Of a stretch of 64,000 nt of DNA, positions 58,052 through 64,000 are shown one piece after another. The stretch lies in contig NC_045144.1 in NCBI RefSeq assembly GCF_008831285.2, positions 18,925,716 through 18,989,715 of the forward strand, written 5' to 3'. This stretch comes from Nymphaea colorata. Lineage: Eukaryota > Streptophyta > Magnoliopsida > Nymphaeales > Nymphaeaceae. Position numbers and translations under genes: made by a program. The notes under the pieces were generated by a model. That model saw only the letters and a program-made list of their open reading frames with translations, was not told the origin of the DNA and made no database searches. Each line of letters starts with the position of its first letter. Position 1 is the first letter of the stretch.

Positions 58052-58519
58052 ATGGAGAGGGTACCTGCGAGCAAGGCTAAGACGAAGAAGCTTGGCATGC
58101 TGCTGAGGGGCCTAGGCCGAAGCAGCAGCACGAGCCCCTCGCCGCCAGGGAGCCCGAAGTGGGCTCGGTCGGAGGAGGAGGAGGAAGGCGGCCGGGGACG
58201 GAGCAAGAGGCGGGTGGCGCCGGAAGGGTGCTTCTCCGTGTACGTGGGGCCGGAGAGGAAGCGGTTCGTGGTGAAGACAGAGCACGCGAACCACCCGCTG
58301 TTCAGGATGCTGCTGGAGGAGGCCGAGTCGGAGTACGGGTTCTGCAGCGAGGGGCCGATCGCCCTCCCCTGCGACGTCGACCTCTTCCTCCGCGTCCTCT
58401 GGGAGATGGACGCCGACGAGGCTGTGCCCCGCGGCCGCGGCTGCGCGTTCCCCACCAGGAAGGGCGGCGGCATCGGCGGCTACCAGCTCCTCAGCCCCTC
58501 CCGCTTCCGAGTCGGATGA
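58052..58519 (+). CDS. SAUR family auxin-responsive protein
   Basis: Single-exon frame of 155 aa, intronless as usual for SAURs. It has a basic N-terminus (KAKTKKLGMLLRGLGR), a Ser/Pro stretch, an acidic run (E41-E45) and then the SAUR domain at about 54-119: APEGCFSVYVGPERKRFVVK, HPLFRMLLEEAESEYGF, GPIALPCDVDLFLRVLWEMD. The C-terminus is Gly-rich. The VYVGPERxRFVVKT form resembles the longer SAUR40/41/71/72-type subgroup. SAURs promote cell expansion by inhibiting PP2C-D phosphatases, which keeps plasma-membrane H+-ATPases active. The start MERVP was chosen because family similarity begins soon after it; a 94-codon in-frame upstream extension looks low-complexity. The coding part is strongly GC-rich against an AT-rich leader. 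Confidence 0.93.
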   Translation: MERVPASKAKTKKLGMLLRGLGRSSSTSPSPPGSPKWARSEEEEEGGRGRSKRRVAPEGCFSVYVGPERKRFVVKTEHANHPLFRMLLEEAESEYGFCSEGPIALPCDVDLFLRVLWEMDADEAVPRGRGCAFPTRKGGGIGGYQLLSPSRFRVG

Positions 58520-59517
58520 CTCGTATCGTCTCGGTTGGGATACCGTAGTTGCAAGGGGTGCTTTTTCCTTGTTTTTTTGTTTATTTTTTCCGGTTTAATT
58601 TGTCTCTTTCTTTTCCTTTTTTTTTCCTTCCATGAATCCTTCGCTTGGATTTGTATCATGAGGAAAAAAAGGAAGTATTTTGTAAGAAATGTGAAAAATA
58701 TTATCATTTTTGTACATTTTTGTCATGAAGAAAAACTTTTCCCCAGTTAAAATTGTCACCATATTTACTATGGCTACTTTTATCTCGAAAAACTACCTCG
58801 AGATGAAAATGAATGAGTTATTTGCACTTTTAACTTTAAGTTAGCATTCATGACTAAATCAATTCTCGCTTTTAGTTAAGTATTTAACCACTCTAAACTT
58901 TATGATAATTTAAAATTTTGGTATTCTTTTCACGTATTTTGTTGTATTGAACATGTAATTTTGGTATTCTTTTCACGTATTTTGTTAATTATGTCCGTAA
59001 ATGAAGTATATGAGCAAAACAATATATATACGTCAAAAAATATGTTTAAATGTATGAACTAAATCATGAATGGTTTATTAACTTTGTTGGCGTAGACTAA
59101 AATAGGTAGGTAAAAAAATCTGAGCTATTGGCTAAATAACTTGGAATCTAAACCAGGTTGGATCTGGACCCGAGTTCATCAGCTCATGTATTCCAACTCA
59201 CACTCAATTAGTGGGTGTATTAGCATCAAAAGTATAGTCAGGGGTATACCATAATTTACAAAAGACTCATACAACTACAACTCTCTGTAAAGGATTTGGA
59301 TTGGGATAATCAAGAACTACCACTATGAAAACCAAATGCTACTGAGCAGTAGAACGAGGCTCTTTGACAACTGATGCATACATTACGAGGGTTTAGGATG
59401 TTCATGCATAGAGCTGAGCAGAGTGGTGAAGCCAAGAACTTTTCATTACTAGGGGAAAACTATAGTTTGAAATTTTAATAGGGTAAACAAATAGTTTTTC
59501 ATTATGAGCCTTTAAAG
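58520..59517. other. SAUR 3' flank and intergenic
   Basis: SAUR 3' UTR, then AT-rich DNA. A direct repeat of TTGGTATTCTTTTCACGTAT, 51 bases apart, lies at 58,918-58,990. No gene recognised. Confidence 0.45.
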
Positions 59518-59619
59518 TTGGCTCCTTACCTTTTATTGAAAAAACAAAATTTACATGTACAAACGAAAAAGCGTACAAAAAAGATTCAAAAAACCAAATT
59601 TACACGTACAAATATAATA

Positions 59620-60222
59620 TCACATTTGAATTGGTGGTTGACATTCATGAGCCTTTACGTCATGCCAAATGCCAACCACGACAATCATAATGGGCCGTCC
59701 CATGAGCATCGACACAGCTATGGAAGACCAAAAGATATTCTGAGACACCTGAACCTTCAACGGTTCCTTCACCACGTCAATAAGCAAAGGAAAAAACCCT
59801 TTTCTGGTTGCTTCTCGCGACACTGCTTGACGATCTCTTTTCCCGTCAACCGCATCCAGGTTTTTGGGGGTTCAAGGACTTCAGTCCTTCCTGGCTCTAA
59901 TCCCTTGGAACTGCTGAACGGAAATCCCCTCCATGTTTTTTCTCAAGTGGGAAACCTTTTTGTTCCCTTCCGATTTTGTTCCGACCGACTGGAGCAGTCG
60001 ATTTTCTGGCGTAGCCAAGATTTCTCGGAACCATTCGGCGGCGTTCCGGCGAAAATTTGAAGTGGGTATCGGGAAAAGGTGTTTGTTTGGCTGCCAGCTT
60101 CGTGAAGTGAAGAAGCAAAAGGGTCGTATCATAGAGAGCCGAGGGACTGAAACTTGCAAGAAGAAATTTATGATGCTGCAAAATTGCTTCGTCATATGAC
60201 GACCATACATATGGACTTTCAC
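59620..60222 (-). pseudogene. Unidentified interrupted open frame
   Basis: On the minus strand one frame is open from 60,222 to 59,881, then broken by two closely spaced TGA codons, and open again to 59,620, about 200 codons in all. Pieces include AAEWFREILATPENRLLQ and a hydrophobic segment near its end (SIAVSMLMGRPIMIVVVG). I recognise no family. The opposite strand also has a 180-codon frame (59,518-60,060), so openness alone is weak evidence. It could be a decayed gene, part of a repeat, or chance. Confidence 0.25.
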
Positions 60223-60308
60223 TTATTTAGTCCTGTATCGATGGGCGGGTGGAAGTGGCGGGGGTGATAGGGCAATAAAAGGAGCGGACTGCCGTTGTTC
60301 TAAACCAC

Positions 60309-60342
60309 GCCTTTCTATTCTTTTTGGCTAAGATCAAGTGTA
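60309..60342 (+). pseudogene. U2 snRNA 5'-end fragment
   Basis: CCTTTCT, then a diverged patch, then a 21-base match including GGCTAAGATCAAGTGTA, which corresponds to the conserved 5' end of U2 snRNA (about nucleotides 4-33). It stops abruptly and is followed by T-rich DNA, so the branch-site-pairing region and everything after it are missing. No plant USE promoter element (GTCCCACATCG) was seen upstream. Non-functional fragment. Confidence 0.65.
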
Positions 60343-61189
60343 TTTTTTCATTTATTACTTCTTCTTTTGCCAAATGGAATCTGACATATATGAGTTCGGG
60401 TTTATTATTTTTTAAAATATCTCTTTGTAGCCTTGCATGTTTCAGGAAGGTTGCTGTGTGTTATAGGCCATAATTATATTATGTTAATGGTAAAGTCGTG
60501 TATCCTTTGCCCTTTGTTTGGTTGGGTTCCTTGGGGTTGTTATTTAGAAAGTCAGTGACCTCTTTCAAGTTTCGTAGATGATTTTTACTAATATGGTTTG
60601 GCTTTCTGTTTTCTGTTGGTGTAGTTTTTATTTCTGGTCTCTTGAACCTATCATCATGATTATAGTTTTGGAAAATTTTCTTCTTTGCTGTTTTAAGTTT
60701 ATTTTCTTCTTATATGGTTTCGTTATTTACTCTTTTTTTTTTTTTTCTAGTTTGGTATAAGGAAGGTTAGAGGGTTATTCAAAGTATCTATTTCTTTTAC
60801 TTGTGTTTTTAGTATTTTCGATATCTGCTTTAAGATTTGGAATCTCTACCTTCTGCATTTCTACTTTACCTTTCCTGTAGCCTCTACTATGTTGAAAAAA
60901 CATCCACAAAACTATTTTCAATGCTTTTGATACTTCTATGGTAAAATCCAACAATTTTATTTTATTTACTAACCTTCGTATCTGTTTTTTTACTATCGAG
61001 TTTTTTAATTTTGCATTTAACCAAATGTTTTACCTGTATTGTCGGTTCCAATTATAAATTTTGTAAACTCTATATAGATTTCAAAAAATAAGAGTGCACA
61101 ATATAATGCTAGTAATTCTTTCTTATTAATTTCTATTTGCTTTTGTTTTCTTTAAATCTTCCTGCAAAAGGTTTCTTTGGTGTCTCTTT

Positions 61190-62560
61190 TATATCTATAT
61201 TTTAATACTAATCCATAACTTTTATCAATGATTCAAATACAATCGTTTGTTTCATCTGAGAATTCTAGCTTGGATAGGTTTTGCAAATCTTTTGTACATG
61301 TTGTCTATCAGTTTCATCTTGATAATACTCTTTATCATTTTTTAACTTGTTCTGTAAAAGTTTACAATATTCTACCAACTTAGGAATGTATTCTCGAACT
61401 TGGTTGACTAAACCAACAATAGATTATAATTTTACTTTTGTATCTAAATCATCAAACATTAATATTTTTGTACTATATGATTTTACATTTTTATCCCTAC
61501 TTTTTCTATTTCTATTCCTAGAAATTCTATCTGTTTTTTACAAATTATTGTTTTGCTTTTGTTTATTGTTCTTCCTGCTTTCTTAGCATAATTTATGAAT
61601 TCTCTAAGTAAAGTGTAGTGGTCTTCTTCCGTGTATGTGTATAATAATATGTCGTCAATGTATATGACATAGTTACTTAATCCTTTAAATTTTTTATCCA
61701 TAAAAGTTTGAAATCATCTATGTACATTTTTATACCCAAATGGTAATACATTTCATTCGTAAAATTTATTTGCCACTACAAACGCTTTCAAAGATTTACT
61801 TTCCTCTTCTAATTTCAGGTGGTAGAATATACTTTTGCAGTTAAATTTACTAAAATATTGATATCCTGATATTTGTTTTAATTTCAGTATTTTATTTGGA
61901 ATAAGATAATTGTATTGTTTTTTACAAATTATTGTTTTGCTTTTGCTTATTGTTCTTCCTGCTTTCTTAGCATAATTTATGAATCCTCTAAGTAAAGTGT
62001 AGTGGTCTTCTTCCATGTATGTGTATAATAATATGTCGTCAATGTATATGACATAGTTACTTAATCCCTTAAATTTTTTATCCATAAAAGTTTGAAATCA
62101 TCTATGTACATTTTTATACCCAAATGGTAATACATTTCATTCGTAAAATTTATTTGCCACTACAAACGCTTTCAAAGATTTACTTTCCTCTTCTAATTTC
62201 AGGTGGTAGAATATACTTTTGCAGTTAAATTTACTAAAATATTGATATCCTGATATTTGTTTTAATTTTAGTATTTTATTTGGAATAAGATAGTTGTAAG
62301 TTTTTGTTTTTACATTAAGATTTCTATAATCTATAACTATTATGGTTTTGTCTCTTTTTTTGCTCGCAATGTTTATTTAGTATAAAATCTAGACTATTAT
62401 GCTTTGAATTAGATTCTCTTATGTAGCCTCCTTTTAGTAGTTTTTGCATGTATTTATCAAGTTCTACTAAATCATTTGGTACATATTTTAATAGTGGTTG
62501 TGTGATTATACTATCTTCATAAATCAATTTTATTTTTACACTAGTTTTGTGTTTTTCCCA
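61190..62560 (-). pseudogene. Decayed endogenous caulimovirid reverse transcriptase
   Basis: Minus-strand fragments of a Caulimoviridae-type polyprotein. Fingers-region sequence lies at 62,324-62,527 (including PLLKYVPNDLVELDKYMQ), then the palm region with an N-x-L-P-F-G motif and the active-site Y-I-D-D (minus-strand codons at 62,035-62,046 and again at 61,651-61,662), then degraded thumb/RNase H-like sequence toward 61,200. Frames are broken: two in-frame TGA codons occur in each copy of the palm (61,753-61,755 and 61,714-61,716; 62,137-62,139 and 62,098-62,100), and frameshifts separate the pieces. A 384-bp segment is tandemly duplicated. No coat, movement or protease domains were recognised. 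An inactive old insertion; the genus is not assigned. Confidence 0.75.
61535..62298. repeat. 384-bp tandem duplication inside the viral reverse transcriptase
   Basis: Two copies, about 61,535-61,914 and 61,919-62,298, of high identity. Both contain the Y-I-D-D codons and the same two TGA interruptions, so the stops predate the duplication. Confidence 0.9.
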
Positions 62561-62971
62561 TACTTCTAAAGGACGTTCTGAATATAAGGATGAAACATTC
62601 TATATGTTGAAGTTCATTTATGTCGTATATGCGTAATGTGATTTCATTTATACGTTTTCTAAATAGCTTTTGAGTCATTCAAAAGCTTCCTTTTATCCAC
62701 GGTAGGTTTCGTTTTTCACTCCTCTTTAATATTAAAGCTTTTACGTTTTAATGCTATGGTGTAGTAAGAATTCGGTGTTTTTCAGTTATTTGTATATGTA
62801 AATAGTTATTTAAGAATGGTCTTCTTAAGATTATATTTTTCCCTTGTAATTCGAAAGCGTACATCCTACTTATTTTGATTATTTTCTTCCATATTTGTAA
62901 GTGAAAATTTTCATCCATAATATATAATATATATAATATGCAAAGTTGTGATTCTAGCTTGACCAAGAAAC

Positions 62972-63326
62972 AAATTGAATTGTGCAAGTAAAGGCAAGCG
63001 ATATGTCTCAGTTGTGGTTCGAAAAGGATTAAGCATGGTAGACACAATTCACTTTTTAGATATATTTATAGAAAAAAAGTTAAATGGCACCAATCTAATG
63101 GGCAAATCAAATTTTATGTATACGTAAAATTGTTTCCACAAAAATGCTTAACCTCATCACTCACTGTTCTTCACAAAAAACGTTCAGGAAAGGAAGGAAA
63201 TGGTTGGTGCCATTTATTTTTTTTTCTATAAATATATCTAAAAAGTGAATTGTGTCTACCATGCTTAATCCTTTTCGAACCGCTACTGAGACATATCGTT
63301 TGCCTTTACTTTGCACAATTCAATTT
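62972..63326. repeat. Inverted repeat, ~120-bp arms, 114-bp loop
   Basis: The left arm 62,972-63,091 and right arm 63,206-63,326 are reverse complements with about six differences, including a long shared stretch around GGATTAAGCATGGTAGACAC. The transcript of either strand could form a long hairpin. A TATAAATA word lies in the right arm (63,227-63,234). It ends just left of duplicated copy 2. Confidence 0.85.
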
Positions 63327-63345
63327 CACATTGCGATTCTAGCTT

Positions 63346-64000
63346 GCACGCTTACTTACTTACTTACTGTAGGGTTGACCTTTCTTCCATTATCTGCTTA
63401 TAATATTGTCCCTTACATGCAACCTCGATCATGGCTTCCCTTTGTTTTCTCCTCTGCTACTGTGAGGGAGGGGGAGAGAGCGCGGTGAAGGAGAGGAAAA
63501 GGATTAGAGTCATCAGTCATCCTGTGGGTTTCTTTTTCTCTTGTTTGTTTCCCATTGGCCTTCTATAAATACTTCCTTCTCCACCAGATATCCTCTTATT
63601 AGAGAAGAGGAGATTCCACCCAATTTGTCTTCTCAATCTGTGCTTCCGCTTTCCCAGGTTTTCCTTTCCCTTCTACCTGCAGGGTGAGGGAAAGAAAAGA
63701 GTTGTTTGATCAGAGGTTCTCTCAGTGTTTGCTCTGGCTTTTCCCATGGAAAGGTTTCCTTAGAAAGCAGGAAGAAGACTGATTGTCCGGGCCCCCTGTT
63801 GTTCTTGTGTCCCGCTTGCAGAATTTTTGTCTGAGTTGCTTTTGATTTTGAGTTTTGGCTGCATCCTTCTTGTTTCTGGTTTCCTCTTTATTCCTTCTTT
63901 GTTGTTTTGGTTTCTGCTCTGAATGGTTTAGTGCACTGGTTGTTGGTCAATGACTAACACGGTGAGACCAAGAATGAAGGTTCTTCTTTACCTGGTCTAT
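63346..64000 (+). repeat. Duplicated block, copy 2 (second SAUR promoter and leader)
   Basis: Second copy of 56,776-57,421, starting at a GCACGCTTAC word followed by (TTAC) repeats. It carries its own TATA box and runs to the window edge. If the duplication continues, a second SAUR start codon is expected about 620-630 bases beyond the edge. Confidence 0.9.
63564..63571 (+). promoter_or_regulatory. TATA box of predicted second SAUR gene
   Basis: TATAAATA at the same place within the duplicated block as the first SAUR TATA box, again preceded by CCCATTGGCC. Confidence 0.55.

Noticed and set aside
57991..58548. Arg/Pro-rich frames opposite and beside SAUR
   Set aside because: Produced by the high GC content of the SAUR exon; no family similarity.

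Overview
This is nuclear DNA from a flowering plant. It holds plant-only gene families (SAUR, TPD1-like, membrane-anchored ubiquitin-fold, Ole e 1/extensin-like), a plastid-targeted glutamate-1-semialdehyde aminomutase, GT-AG introns, an AT-rich background with GC-rich exons, compound (CT)n(AT)n microsatellites, MITEs, SINEs and a decayed plant pararetrovirus. The GC-rich SAUR and TPD1-like exons would fit a monocot or an early-diverging angiosperm, but I cannot name the species. All exon models are mine, from reading frame, splice consensus and remembered family sequence; no search was run.

Layout: (1) 107-299 (-), the first two coding exons of RNA pseudouridine synthase 7, running off the left edge. 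(2) 300-5,770, gene-poor, with a 116-bp microsatellite palindrome and a tandemly duplicated MITE. (3) 6,068-9,722 (+), a membrane-anchored ubiquitin-fold (MUB) gene with three coding exons. (4) 10.3-15.3 kb, repeats and a minisatellite. (5) 15.36-16.34 kb (+), an Ole e 1/proline-rich secreted protein, convergent with (6) 17.03-19.57 kb (-), glutamate-1-semialdehyde 2,1-aminomutase, three exons, 479 aa. (7) 21.84-23.82 kb (-), a TPD1-like cysteine-rich secreted signal, three exons, 171 aa. (8) 26.43-42.26 kb (-), a MORC ATPase with 20 coding exons that join in phase to 864 aa. (9) 42.3-56.7 kb, a gene-free repeat field. (10) 56.78-58.52 kb (+), a SAUR gene with a roughly 1-kb leader. (11) 59.5-63.3 kb, an unidentified interrupted frame, a U2 snRNA 5'-end fragment, decayed caulimovirid reverse transcriptase with an internal tandem duplication, and a hairpin-forming inverted repeat. 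(12) 63.35-64.0 kb, a near-identical second copy of the SAUR promoter and leader, so a second SAUR gene is predicted just beyond the right edge.

The genes are independent single-copy loci, not a pathway cluster. Their roles are RNA modification, a membrane docking site for ubiquitin-conjugating enzymes, cell-wall or pollen-type secretion, tetrapyrrole synthesis, anther-type peptide signalling, gene silencing and auxin response. I did not find a convincing new biological system. The points most worth checking are the recent SAUR duplication unit, the viral and hairpin debris inside it, the U2 fragment, the microsatellite/MITE palindrome, and the SUMO-related signature at the MORC N-terminus.
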